Positions 44,101 to 51,966 of a DNA stretch of 64,000 bases are shown one piece after another. How positions within the stretch are numbered: position 1 is the stretch's first letter; each line of letters opens with the position of its first letter. Source of the stretch: Escarpia spicata (taxonomy: Eukaryota > Annelida > Polychaeta > Sabellida > Siboglinidae); contig OZ023217.1 in assembly GCA_963995525.1 (NCBI GenBank), positions 4,232,783 through 4,296,782 on the forward strand, given 5' to 3'. The notes under the pieces are model-generated. The model saw nothing but the letters and a program-made list of their open reading frames with translations, was not told the origin of the DNA and made no database searches. The position numbers and the translations under genes were made by a program.

Positions 44101-47100
44101 GTTGTGGGTAGTTTGTTTGTTTATTTTATAGGCACTTTAGATGATTGGGTGTGGTGAAAGGGAGGTTCATAATCGCTGTTTGATAAGCTATGGGGCTTTC
44201 TAGTTCAGTAATCGGTGGTGGAATCATATTCCAGATTCGAACTGCTCGGGGGTAGAAAGAGAACACTGCTGCATTGATGCGGCACCTAGGGGCTACGTAG
44301 TGGCCACGATTTTTTGACTGTGTCAGTAGACCTGGTGGGGGGGGTGTTCAAGAGTTAACCATCCAAGGGTGGCTATTAGGTCTGCTGCGTTTGTTTGGCG
44401 TCTATGATCATTTCTGACAAATCTGGCAGCACAGTGTTGTACTCTTTCAAGGTGTTTAATGTGGGTGGCAGTGTGTGGGTTCCATATGGGAGAGGCATAC
44501 TCGAGTTTTGGTCGGATTAGCATGTTATAGGCTGTTTCTTTTACTTCAGGTTTGCATGGTCCGAGGGTTCGTTTGATCATGCCTAGGCCTTTTGAAGATT
44601 TGGAAGCTATGTCAGTAATATGGTTAGCCCAGGTTAGTTTAGAATCTAATTTTATTCCAAGATATGTGTGGCTAGAGGCGGTAGAGAGTGGCATGCCAAA
44701 GAGTGAATATGAATGTAGTCTGGGTTTGGTTTTGTTTGTTATTGGGAGATGCACACATTTAGATATGTTAAATTCCATCTGCCATTTATTAGACCATGTT
44801 TGGAGTTGGATCAGGTCAGATTGGGGAGTTTTGTGGTCGGTTTCGGATGTGATTTTGCGATATATAATGCTGTTGTCTGCAAAGAGACGTACGGAAGATT
44901 GGACACTTTCGGTTATGTCGTTTATATAGAGTAAAAATAGGACAGGTCCTAGGACTGAGCCCTGTGGTACACCAGATGTAACATTTGTGCTGTCCGACAG
45001 GGCTCCATTGACCGAGACTCTGTTTGCGATTGGATAGAAACGATTTGATCCAGTTTTGTGTGTTTCCAGTTATTTCATAGAAAGCTACCCCCGTAATTTG
45101 GATAGGAGGCGTTTATGGGGGACTTTGTCGAAGGCTTTGGCGAAATCGAGTAGGATGGCATCTATTTGTGTCTTATTGTCCATAGCAGTCATCCAGTCGT
45201 GGACTGTCTCGATGAGTTGGGATTCACAAGACAGACCTGGTTGGAATCCATGTTGGAAGTGGATGATGATGTTGTGTTTGTGTAAGTGTTTCCACATGTT
45301 GCTTAGAATGATGTGCTCCATAACTTTGCAGAGGATGCATGTTAACGAAATTGGTCTATAATTAGCAGGGTCTGATTTGTGGCTTTTTTATGTATTGGTG
45401 TTACTAGTGCTTGGAGCCAGTCATCTGGGAGTTTGCAAGTGTTGTATGACTGCTGGAAAATGTGTGTGATGATGGGGGCAATTTCCACTGCAGTCTCTTT
45501 AAGGACTCTGGCTGGGAGCTCGTCGGGGCCTGTAGCTTTATTTTGGTTTAGGTTTTTCAGTTGCTTAATTACTCTGTCTATCCCGATTTCGAGGGAGGGC
45601 ATATCGGGATAGATGGATGGAGCTAGTTGGGGGATGGGGTAGATTTCTTGAGTAAACACGGAACTAAATCGGTTGTTAAGTGTATTTGCTTTGTCGTGAT
45701 CATTTGTGATTGGTTGGTCGTTTGCTTGCAGTGTAGGGATGCCAATGTATTCTCGTTTGTTTGCTTTAATGAATGACCAGAATTGTTTTGGGTTTGTTTT
45801 TAGGCTGTCTCCAATGTGATTGTTTAGATAGTCTGAGTAGTATTTGGTTGCAGCTTTAGTGGCTTGTTTTCGGAGTTGCCTAAACCTTTCCCAGTCACTA
45901 TTACGTCCAGTTTGTTTTGCTTTTTTATGGCTTTTGTTGCGTTTTCTTTGCATTCTTATTATTTCACGTGTTATCCAGGGGAGGTGGGTTTTTGCTTTGG
46001 TGTTGCGGCTGGGGATATTATTGTTGACTAATGAAGTAAGATTGTTCCGGAAAAAGTTCCAATTTGTGTTGACATGTGTTGAATTTGGGTTTGTGTCAAA
46101 GTATGTTGTTGTTAGTTGTTTTATGTCATCTTTAAGCTTATCCCAGTTTGCAGATTTATATTGGAACACTTTGGATGGATTTGTTTCGTGTTAAATGGAT
46201 TTTTGTCCATACTATTTCACAGCTTGAGTTTAGTTTTGTAAGTGGTTCTGCTACAATGTCATCGCGGAAGGCTATGAGAACTCCACCACCATGGGTGTTT
46301 CTGTCCTTTCGGATGGGGCTATAGTTAGGTGGTAGGAACGAATAGGTGGGGTAGTTTTCGTCTATTTTGGTTTCGACTAGGAATATGATGTCAGGATTAT
46401 TTGACTGAATAGTTGTTTTTAATTGGGTTGTCTTTGCAATGCTTTTGACACTGTTGATATTGATTAGAATTCTGCTAAGTGTGATACGTTTGGTTTTCTT
46501 ACGACGTTCAGGGGTTGATGCATTTTTAGGGTTTGGTCCAAAGGTTGGATCCCAGGTTTGGGATGTATGACTCGTGTTTGTTTGAGAGATCTGTGTGTGG
46601 GGGTCAATGTTTTGGTTATTTTGGTCTGTGTCACTAAGGCTGTTATATCGGTTGTGAGAACATTCCAATAAGTGGTCTTGGAAGAAGGAATGACTGTAGT
46701 TAGGATGGTCGCATTTCATGCAGTGCCAGGAACAGGAGCTGTTACAAAGGAGATTATATTGGTCTGGACTTATGTCACAACATTTAATGTGTACCCATTG
46801 GTTGCACCGGTCGCAGCAGACAGCTCGGTGATTTGAAGCAACAGGCTTTTTACAAAATCCACAGGGGTGTCTGACTGGGCCGGGGTTTGTTTGGATGTCC
46901 CACAGAGGATTAGTAGGACAAGATAACATGTTTTGTGTCCCGATGTAGGGATTGCATAAGCCAGTTTGGTGTGGTACTTGCAATGTTACGGGAGTCTCTG
47001 GTGAAAGCTAGTGCCAGTCTAATACTTGTGTCAGTCCAGCAAGACCTGTCATATGTTAGCAGACCATTTGCATTGTCCATGAATTGGGTATGGTACAGGT

Positions 47101-47292
47101 GTATCGGGAATCAAATACTGGTTTGGCAACACATTTTACTAAAACACCATGCAACTGACAGGCGTGTAGACTGTAGGACAACTGCATTGATAAACTTGGT
47201 ATATAATGGTGCCTAATGATGTACATATACGATAACCGGCTATACTGTAATGACAAAGTATAACTAACCTTTAAGCTGCTAAATCTTGCCAT
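29794..47292 (-). CDS. ACADM: ACADM, medium-chain acyl-CoA dehydrogenase, complete
   Basis: The mitochondrial matrix flavoenzyme that catalyses the first step of beta-oxidation, forming a trans-2-enoyl-CoA and passing electrons to ETF. Thirteen coding exons: 47269-47292, 40964-41048, 40369-40466, 39670-39739, 37548-37648, 36018-36098, 34055-34294, 33481-33552, 32992-33060, 32231-32326, 31741-31917, 30602-30673, 29794-29874. They join in phase into 421 codons, the same length as human ACADM. In order: an Arg/Ser-rich transit peptide ([15 protein letters not shown], cleavage expected before about residue 30), the all-alpha N domain ([20 protein letters not shown]), the beta domain with FAD signature [13 protein letters not shown] and MWITNGG, C-domain signatures RASDTRGI and ALERKTFG..., then IFGGNGFN and the catalytic base Glu (about residue 398) in IYEGTAQIQ. 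The next-best reading, another ACAD, is less likely because [13 protein letters not shown] and [17 protein letters not shown] are ACADM-specific. Confidence 0.97.
30602..30673 (-). CDS. ACADM: ACADM exon
   Basis: Acceptor TTTAAG, donor CAT|GTAAGT; 24 codons: [20 protein letters not shown] and KIYH. The last residue is His where the human protein has Gln; this is a single-codon change next to the catalytic loop and does not disturb the frame. Confidence 0.95.
30674..31224. other. ACADM intron, no gene seen
   Basis: Non-coding AT-rich intron. Confidence 0.5.
31225..31415 (+). repeat. Dispersed repeat, copy 2
   Basis: Related to 12647-12860 in the same orientation relative to the plus strand: ACCAGGGTGCT, GAAATAGTGTCCTTGGTGATA, ACAATGGATTCTGTTTAA and GAGCTCTTTATC. 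It shows the family is dispersed through introns of both genes. Confidence 0.6.
31741..31917 (-). CDS. ACADM: ACADM exon: C-terminal alpha domain
   Basis: Acceptor TTTGTAG, donor CAG|GTGATT; 59 codons with [20 protein letters not shown], then [20 protein letters not shown] and DCVQ. Confidence 0.97.
32231..32326 (-). CDS. ACADM: ACADM exon: second acyl-CoA dehydrogenase signature
   Basis: Acceptor CACCAG, donor GAG|GTAAGT; 32 codons: [20 protein letters not shown] and [12 protein letters not shown]. Confidence 0.97.
32327..32991. other. ACADM intron; possible tRNA-like fragment
   Basis: Non-coding. GGATTTGAACC at 32630-32640 is the inverse of a pol III B box (GGTTCAAATCC) and may mark a tRNA-derived SINE fragment, but I could not define ends. 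Confidence 0.35.
32992..33060 (-). CDS. ACADM: ACADM exon
   Basis: Acceptor CTTCAG, donor CCA|GTACAG; 23 codons: [20 protein letters not shown] and RPP. Confidence 0.95.
33061..33480. other. ACADM intron, no gene seen
   Basis: Non-coding AT-rich intron with a short TATATATATTTTTTTA run near 33210. The small open frame at 33254-33457 has no support. Confidence 0.5.
33481..33552 (-). CDS. ACADM: ACADM exon
   Basis: Acceptor TTGCAG, donor GAG|GTAAAA; 24 codons with [27 protein letters not shown] contacts substrate and FAD in the family. Confidence 0.96.
33553..34054. other. ACADM intron, no gene seen
   Basis: Non-coding AT-rich intron. Confidence 0.5.
34055..34294 (-). CDS. ACADM: ACADM exon: FAD/substrate-binding beta domain
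   Basis: Acceptor CATTAG, donor AAG|GTCGGT; 80 codons, the largest exon: [69 protein letters not shown] is the first ACAD signature pattern. Confidence 0.98.
35156..35402 (-). CDS. Possible first exon of an unknown gene carried by the TIR element
   Basis: A minus-strand open frame starts ATG at 35402, reads [20 protein letters not shown], continues with a mixed, protein-like composition ([38 protein letters not shown]) and meets a plausible donor AG|GTACTG near 35156. A CCAAT box (CTGACCAATAGG) lies about 40 bp upstream on the same strand. I do not recognise the protein and could not identify a following exon inside the element. It may be a captured host exon, part of a transposase gene, or chance. 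Confidence 0.35.
35435..35446 (-). promoter_or_regulatory. CCAAT box upstream of the 35402 frame
   Basis: CTATTGGTCAG on the plus strand is CTGACCAATAG on the minus, about 40 bp before the ATG at 35402, inside the TIR element. Inference from motif and position only. Confidence 0.35.
36018..36098 (-). CDS. ACADM: ACADM exon
   Basis: Acceptor CTCCAG, donor TGT|GTGAGT; 27 codons: [20 protein letters not shown] and TEDPLMC. The next exon continues AYCVTEPG as in human ACADM. Confidence 0.97.
36386..36896 (+). mobile_element. 3' fragment of a LINE, antisense to ACADM
   Basis: The open part (about 36640-36896) encodes [40 protein letters not shown] and [10 protein letters not shown] then a stop, the characteristic C-terminal tail of many invertebrate endonuclease-reverse transcriptases. 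The 5' part (36386-36640, CCTTGTCATGGTGGGGTAGC onward) is a non-coding segment probably belonging to the same repeat or a chimeric SINE. No polymerase core remains. Confidence 0.65.
36897..37547. other. ACADM intron, no gene seen
   Basis: AT-rich intron with loosely repeated ACTAAATGAC.TGTACA-like motifs between about 36950 and 37280; no coding signal. Confidence 0.45.
37548..37648 (-). CDS. ACADM: ACADM exon
   Basis: Acceptor GTGCAG, donor GGG|GTAAGG; phase 1 in. It encodes [20 protein letters not shown] and [13 protein letters not shown]. Confidence 0.97.
37708..39195 (+). repeat. 43-bp minisatellite, about 34 copies
   Basis: Tandem copies of a 43-bp unit containing ACACACAAGTGACTGG.TCC then TAGAAATAATAACATACAG. 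Variant units recur 344 bp (8 units) apart: the marker TACAACACACAATAGACTGG near 38627 recurs near 38971, a higher-order duplication. It starts about 60 bp from an ACADM exon within the intron. Confidence 0.96.
39670..39739 (-). CDS. ACADM: ACADM exon
   Basis: Acceptor TTGTAG, donor TATG|GTCAGT; phase 0 in, phase 1 out: [25 protein letters not shown] is conserved in the family. Confidence 0.95.
39740..40368. other. ACADM intron, no gene seen
   Basis: Non-coding AT-rich intron. Confidence 0.5.
40369..40466 (-). CDS. ACADM: ACADM exon: N-terminal alpha domain
   Basis: Acceptor TTCCCAG, donor GAG|GTAAGG; phase 1 in, phase 0 out: [20 protein letters not shown] and [13 protein letters not shown]. 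Confidence 0.96.
40964..41048 (-). CDS. ACADM: ACADM exon: end of transit peptide
   Basis: Acceptor GAATAG, donor TTCG|GTAAGT; phase 0 in, phase 1 out: [20 protein letters not shown] and SAPGGYSF. The Arg-rich, acid-poor start fits a mitochondrial presequence. Confidence 0.92.
41083..41122. repeat. TA microsatellite
   Basis: A run of TATATA dinucleotides with one C interruption, 35 bp from an ACADM exon. Confidence 0.95.
41701..41762. repeat. 27-30 bp tandem duplication
   Basis: ACACATCACGCCCCAGGTCT occurs twice in tandem in ACADM intron 1. Confidence 0.9.
41866..42090 (-). mobile_element. Probable tRNA-derived SINE fragment
   Basis: GGATTTGAACC at 42015-42025 is the inverse of a tRNA/SINE B box. 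The sequence to its left resembles a second copy at about 62340-62530: TCTATAGCCAGATACTCA here and TCTATAGCCAGGTACTCA there, followed at similar distances by GCGAATGAAC / GTAAATGAAC and the inverted B box. Ends are not defined. Short open frames here are ignored. Confidence 0.5.
42091..43424. other. ACADM intron 1, no gene seen
   Basis: Non-coding. Segments 42280-42320 and 42890-42915 (AGATGGCGCCACTA and AGAGGGCAGCACCA) may be ends of old insertions. No family was recognised. Confidence 0.45.
43425..43615. repeat. Palindrome-rich repeat with ACTAGT motifs
   Basis: Five ACTAGT palindromes occur in under 150 bp: CAACTAGTCGG, CAACTAGTTGCCGGACTAGTTGG-type pairs, CCAACTAGTCC and CCAACTAGTTG. The right end reads TTCGTGTAAATGGGCC, like a MITE terminus. 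It is likely a foldback MITE, but the left terminus was not resolved. Confidence 0.5.
45342..46169 (-). pseudogene. LINE ORF piece: polymerase N-terminal part
   Basis: A 275-codon open frame with [33 protein letters not shown] and [18 protein letters not shown], ending by frameshift just after VTPIHKK. The next frame picks up with [27 protein letters not shown] and [14 protein letters not shown] at 45321-45085. Confidence 0.8.
46156..46983 (-). pseudogene. LINE ORF piece: PHD finger plus partial endonuclease
   Basis: A 275-codon open frame beginning [24 protein letters not shown]-like zinc finger spans residues about 40-95 and a lysine/arginine-rich linker ([14 protein letters not shown]) precedes the endonuclease N half. 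The endonuclease stops after EIVWTKIHL, before its GDFN- and SDH-type catalytic motifs, because of the internal deletion. Confidence 0.8.
47269..47292 (-). CDS. ACADM: ACADM first coding exon
   Basis: ATG at 47292-47290, encoding MARFSSLK, donor AAG|GTTAGT. This start is chosen because the eight codons join in phase to [12 protein letters not shown] and give a standard mitochondrial presequence. The upstream in-frame ATG in AACAACATTATAACAATGG context would add only MLRRNNIIT and cannot be excluded. Confidence 0.8.
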
Positions 47293-47330
47293 TGTTATAA
47301 TGTTGTTCCGCCTCAACAACCTCTATCCGG

Positions 47331-47361
47331 GGTGAAGCGGGTTCACAGCGGGGTCACGTGT
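47331..47361. promoter_or_regulatory. Nuclear-receptor half-sites and E-box upstream of ACADM
   Basis: GGTTCA (47340-47345) and GGGTCA (47351-47356) are direct half-site-like motifs spaced by 5 bp, and CACGTG (47355-47360) is an E-box overlapping the second. They lie 48-70 bp upstream of the ACADM ATG. Mammalian ACADM is known to be controlled by nuclear receptors through such half-sites. Here the assignment is inference from motif and position. Confidence 0.35.
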
Positions 47362-47379
47362 CGCGCTTACATTTATCCG

Positions 47380-47449
47380 GGTGTACTGGTCTGGTTGGAG
47401 GTTCCGGTCTGAGAGTAAGTTCCGGTTCCGTTTTGCTTATTGCGCATGC
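47380..47449. repeat. Outer terminal inverted repeat of element A
   Basis: About 70 bp, 69 matching the inverse of 51288-51357. Contains GGTTCCGGTCTGAGAGTAAG and TTCCGGTTCCGTTTTGC. The central part recurs in direct orientation at about 47517-47560 next to a second copy of GTACATGTCAAAGGTTAGCG. Confidence 0.9.
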
Positions 47450-47929
47450 GATTGTACATGTCAAAGGTTAGCGCCTACTTTCGGGCTTTGCTACTTTCGG
47501 CCCGCAGCTGTGCGGTCTGGAAGGAGGTTCCGGTCTGAGAGTAAGTTCCGGTTCCGTTTTGCGTACACACAGTACATGTCAAAGGTTAGCGGCGCATATT
47601 TTTGGCCAGCTTAACACGGTGTTTGCCGAAAGAATGTGTGCTAGTTTACGTTAATGATACGGTTACTTTTGTAATTGTTAGTATACATAAAAAAACTCAT
47701 AATTAGCATAACTGCAAACAAAATTGTGTTTTATTTTGATGTCATTGTCTCAGAGCGTTGACGTTGTGTATCTTACGACTTCGTCACACAGAGCTGCAGT
47801 TTTCAGCGCTGTTTATACGCACAGCGGGTTTTGTGGTAAATACAAATTTCAGCATTTTAAATGACATGACACATACTTATTTCTGTCAGTTTGGCATGTA
47901 TGAAGCTGAAATTTCGTGTATAATCTAGC

Positions 47930-48545
47930 AGGTCCGTTGGGGTGGTTCGTAGATTTAGATTTAAAAAAATTTGTCGGGGGTGGGAATCTTGGGGGGTGAC
48001 AATTTATAAATGACACATCTCTGTTAATTTGATATGTATAAAGCTGAAATTTTGTGTGTGATCTAGGGTGTCCATTGGGGTAGTTTGTACATATAGGTTT
48101 TTTTCTCGAAATTCATCCAGATGGTGGGGGTCTCGGGAGGTCACAATTTTAAAATGGCACTTATCTCTGTCATTTTGTCATGTGTGGAGTTAAACTTTTG
48201 TGTTTGATCTAGCAAGCCCATTGGGATCTATATATTGAAGAAAAAAATTCAAAATGTGGGGGTCACAATTTTTAAATGGCACTTATCTGGGCCAGTCATG
48301 CCTGTATGGGGCATACATTTTATGCGATCTAGCGTACCCATCCCAATGGGTACGCTAGATCATTTATATTTTTTTCTAAATTTGTCCGGGGTGGCGGTTT
48401 GGGGGTCACAATTTTAAAATAGCACTTATCTCCATCAGTTTTGGAAATATGGGGCTGACATTTTGTGTGCAGTCTAGAAGTCCCATTGAGGCACTTCAAA
48501 ATTCGTACGGAGGGTGGGGATCTTGGGGTCACCATTTCCAAACAG
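47930..48545. repeat. Subterminal tandem array, about 150-bp degenerate units
   Basis: Four to five units share ATCTAG...CCATTGGG, TTGTCCGGGGTGG.GG, GGGGGTCACAATTTTAAA, TGGCACTTATCT and TATGGAGCTGA.ATTTTGTG in the same order. The array is shared with copy B, where its inverse occupies the last about 160 bp of the window (63850-64000). Confidence 0.85.
48326..48361. repeat. Perfect 16-bp inverted repeat
   Basis: GATCTAGCGTACCCAT, loop CCCA, then ATGGGTACGCTAGATC. A strong hairpin formed where two array units meet in opposite orientation. Confidence 0.95.
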
Positions 48546-48960
48546 TGATGTTTCATCAGACAAGTGCTCAAATGCAATTATTAAAAAATAAAACTATTGT
48601 TACAAATAATTATTAACTCGTAGATAACATTAGCATTTCTCATACATATTTACGTCACATTATGGGCAATCTAATGTAATGTAAATTAAACTGAGGAGAT
48701 CCTTATGAAACTAAAGCTGTGATTGTTATTACGTTAAACAAAGTAACATAAAACAACAGGAATACACTAAAATGATTGGCATACATTTGCAAAGAACCAA
48801 ACCACATAGCCCGTTATATAACGCTGCACTCGCTTGCAATACAACATTGCTACAAATAAAGTATATCATAATATTTAATCAGCCAAGTAATATAAAATTT
48901 AATTATTCAGAAATAAAAACATTGTCACAAGTAATCATTAATTCATATATAGCATGACTG

Positions 48961-49025
48961 TAATAATAATAAAATAAGATATTTATATAGCGCCATAATC
49001 ACACAGTGCTCTACGGTGCTTTACA
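48961..49025 (-). mobile_element. L2-like 3' tail in element A
   Basis: The inverse reads AAAGCACCGTAGAGCACTGT, then GGCGCTATATAAATATCTTA and a TTATTATTA tail, a form typical of L2-clade LINE and L2-tailed SINE 3' ends. The same tail is in copy B at 63403-63468 on the plus strand, so it was inside the element before the copies separated. Confidence 0.6.
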
Positions 49026-49307
49026 ATACAATCGTAATACCAAACCTGTATAGTTAGATCATTAAAATATTAAGTTAAATATCATAAAAACAATACAACT
49101 AAGAATCGTACATTGAATTAATAAACAATTTAAATATAAGGGCATTATACCTAAAACATATATAAATAATATATAATATATTTAAATAATAAATTACACT
49201 AAGAACCATCAAATAATAGAATGAGGTGGGATTAAAATAGTGAGATGACAAATTAAAGTATACAGTCAGTGACTCCATGTGCCATTACTGTGTCTTGTAT
49301 TGCAGGA

Positions 49308-49400
49308 AAATGGTTGGGCTCTCAATAAGCCAAAAAGGCTTCCTTGTCCACCTGCCATCTAGAGTTAATTATCTGTATGGCAATCTTGTTAGGTGGACAA
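49308..49400 (+). mobile_element. CR1-like LINE 3' tail inside element A
   Basis: GGTTGGGCTCTCAATAAGCC, CTGCCATCTAGAGTTAATTA and GGCAATCTTGTTA match the 3' untranslated region of the LINE at 604-690. No coding part remains. Element B holds the coding part but not this tail at the matching position. Confidence 0.75.
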
Positions 49401-50819
49401 TGAAGGTATGGGGTAAATCAGTTGTTTGGATCTTTTTTCAATAGACTATATCTGATGCTTCAACTGTTGCATCATTGAAAGTCATTTTAATTAAATATCA
49501 ACATAATCATACTCGTAGATGCAATGTATCGGTCAATAAGCCCATGCCAGGGGTAATTGTGCACAAAGGTTTGTGCATTTACCTGGTGGATTTGAACCAC
49601 CAAACAGATACCGAGACATTAGCATCTACAGGTGTACTCTTAATTTAAAATAAACAATGTTAAAAAGGAAACCACTGTTTCAAGTTTCAATTAAAAACAG
49701 ACAACTTAATAAAGGCCATTTACAAAATTTGCAGATGCTGCAAAATAGTATTGTTCACTTGTTACAATTTATCAGTAAAGCTTACTACATAAATGATGGA
49801 TGAAATTACCAACACAAGTTACCTGATGCTGCACTGCCATAGCCTAAGGCAGTAGGGGTCTAAATTCTAGTGATAAGGGCCTGAGCAAACTATGCGGAGA
49901 ATGTCATAATTCACTTGAAACAATGTAGCACTACAAAGTGTACCAAGTCAGTATGATACAATTAATTAGTAAATTCCTTACTGTCATGTTACAGTATTCC
50001 CACACACTGTCAATAAGCTTAGTGTCACTGTGTCTACTTCTGAGAAAGGAAATATCACTTTATTCATACACAAATACACTACAGTGTGACAATAACAATG
50101 TAAGTACCTGTGCTAAATGCAATACTAATAGTGAGTGATTGTCCATGATTTATTAATCTATTTCATTCATTAATTGCACTATATATGGTCAAATACATTG
50201 GTATTTAGGTTGGTGTACATTTTAATGGTAGGCACCTAGGCTAGGCCTATACATTTTTAGGTAAAAACGATTGTTTAATAGCGTTAATAATTTCAGCTGA
50301 AAGAATATTCACAAAATAGAATTCACAATTAACTAATTTCAAGTAGCACTTATCGTGGGGGCCAGTGTATTAAGGTTTGACTACCACGGGCATGGAATGT
50401 AAATTTTATGTGACACAAAGTAGTGACAAACTAGCAGTACATTTGGTCATATAAGACTGAAGCCATTTGACATCTTAGGTTGAGTGCAATTGTTATTAAT
50501 ATTTGCAAAAAAATAACCACCAACCTGTAATGACTGTCATGGGTGTCTGTTTTGTCAAAGGAATATTTATTTATGGTTCAGGAAATCAAGAGGTACAACC
50601 CACAGAAAGATAAGAATAATAACCATTCTAGGTAATAAACGGTGGGCCTGCAGTCCAGAGTATCGTTTCATAATTATACTTCTGTCAAAAACATAGGCCC
50701 CTATTCTGACACCTATATAATTTAAGAGACCCATATTAATAGACTCGCTTATGGCATAGTATACTATACGCTAGGCTACAGACTATTACCCTGGCCCTGG
50801 GGCTGGACTGTCTACTCAC

Positions 50820-50967
50820 CGTCTACTTTGTATTTGCCATGCTGCGTAGCTTTTAAGACAGCATTGCGCATTCGCTTTTCACACACCAAGTGTTTTTTGG
50901 TGACTAGATAATGCCTTATGCAAGACATGTACCGTCGGTACTCATCTCCTATTTTCTCCCGCTGCAT
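50820..50967 (-). CDS. Exon-like frame inside element A (unknown protein)
   Basis: Minus strand, ATG at 50967, 49 codons (MQREKIGDEYRRYMSCIRHY, then LVTKKHLVCEKRMRNAVLKA and TQHGKYKVD) ending at a strong donor G|GTGAGT. The composition is basic and helix-prone, like a folded protein or DNA-binding region. It starts about 390 bp inside the TIR. The matching stretch of copy B (58870-59021) is highly similar but has a TGA at codon 11 and an insertion near its end. I do not recognise the family and found no in-phase following exon. It could be the first exon of the element's transposase or of a captured host gene. Confidence 0.45.
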
Positions 50968-51287
50968 CACATGTATTTTCTCAACAAAAGATATGTGAAC
51001 TAGCTAACTAATGGTCACACGCAGATGTACGATCCTGTTCAGCAACGTAGGGGGCAAATAGGTCAGTGGAGTAACGGTCGCTACAGCAAACGAAAAATGA
51101 TTAATTGCATATCTCGGTCACCGAGTGCGTCGAGCAAGGGTCAAAGTTGATCGGTCACCTGAGGTCACGTTGCTCACAGCGATGTAACTCAGTCGCCGCA
51201 TACTTCTGGCACGGGGTTAAAGTTGATCGGTCACCTGAGGTCACGTTGCTCACAGGTGGTCGATTTTGATGTACTGCGCTTGCGCGA

Positions 51288-51357
51288 GCATGCGCAATAC
51301 GCAAAACGGAACCGGAACTTACTCTCAGACCGGAACCTCCAACCAGACCAGTACACC
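51288..51357. repeat. Inner terminal inverted repeat of element A
   Basis: Inverse match of 47380-47449 with one mismatch, ending CCAGACCAGTACACC at 51357. Confidence 0.9.
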
Positions 51358-51966
51358 GGCGTTAAATAATATCCGGGTGACGTTTCTGCGCGTGCGCGTA
51401 TCTAGGGGAATGCATTTAGCACCAGCTACGACTGTCGCGTTTTCATTTTTCCGGGCGTTATGTATGTTTATATGTATATATATTTACATATATGTCTATA
51501 TATATACAAACATTTTAAAATGTTTGCTTCCCACAGACATAAACAATTTCTGTCATAAAACAGTTTCCTCTCCACACACACGTCACGTGACATACTCTTC
51601 TACTTGGTCACAAATCTGAAACAGCAAATTATGGTTATGCACTCTAACTTGAACTTAGCCTCTGGTACTGGCAGTGAACTAATTCCCTGATAACCACTGA
51701 ACTAAAATACTCATTCAGGTCTTCTGCCATTAAAGGGACAGTCGCACTTCGTGGCTTTTTTGTTTTTATTGCAAAATCATGTTATACAGTATAAATTATA
51801 TATATTATGTCGTACTGACTGCCCAAAGATGTTTTAATGAACCAGTTTGTTTTACGAAATGTTTATGATAAGTGCACATATCACTTTGTAAACATCGACT
51901 GCGAGTCGCTTTCGTGGTACGTGATCACGTGAACGCAAGTTGCATAGTTGTTGTCATTCGATCACA
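51358..51966. promoter_or_regulatory. Shared upstream region of ACADM and the MAADSPSS gene
   Basis: Between element A and the ATG at 51967. The first about 70 bp is rich in CpG (CGTTTCTGCGCGTGCGCGTA at 51381) and presumably continued directly into the ACADM promoter before A inserted. TGATCACGTGA near 51925 is an E-box-containing palindrome. No open frame of note. Confidence 0.4.

Larger units (their letters stand above)
44126..46983 (-). mobile_element. Jockey-superfamily LINE with PHD finger, internally deleted and decayed
   Basis: In ACADM intron 1, same strand as the gene. In order: [14 protein letters not shown] and a PHD-type Cys/His zinc domain ([13 protein letters not shown]..., CSWHCMKC) at about 46880-46690; the N half of an AP-endonuclease-like domain ([34 protein letters not shown]); an abrupt jump near 46185 to the pre-polymerase linker ([14 protein letters not shown]), so the C half of the endonuclease is missing; the polymerase ([47 protein letters not shown]; FADNS) and a C-terminal tail ending at about 44126. 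Frameshifts occur near 45375, 45080, 45030 and at the G run near 44335. The catalytic box reads FADN instead of FADD. It is dead. Confidence 0.9.
47380..51357. mobile_element. Element A: 3,978-bp TIR element of unrecognised family
   Basis: Both ends carry the same inverted sequence: 47380-47449 starts GGTGTACTGGTCTGGTTGG and the inverse of 51357-51288 is identical except one base in about 70. A second copy, B, in opposite orientation begins at 58538. Inside, left to right: a partial tandem duplication of the terminal motif (47517-47600), a tandem array of about 150-bp units (47930-48545), an L2-like LINE/SINE tail (48961-49025), a CR1 3' tail (49308-49400), a tRNA-like T-arm (about 49584-49605), and an exon-like frame on the minus strand (50820-50967). 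TATCCGGGTG occurs at 47374-47383 and 51370-51379 and may reflect target duplication. No transposase was recognised. Confidence 0.8.

Noticed and set aside
45844..46194. Plus-strand frame over the LINE.
   Set aside because: Antisense shadow of the LINE polymerase linker region.
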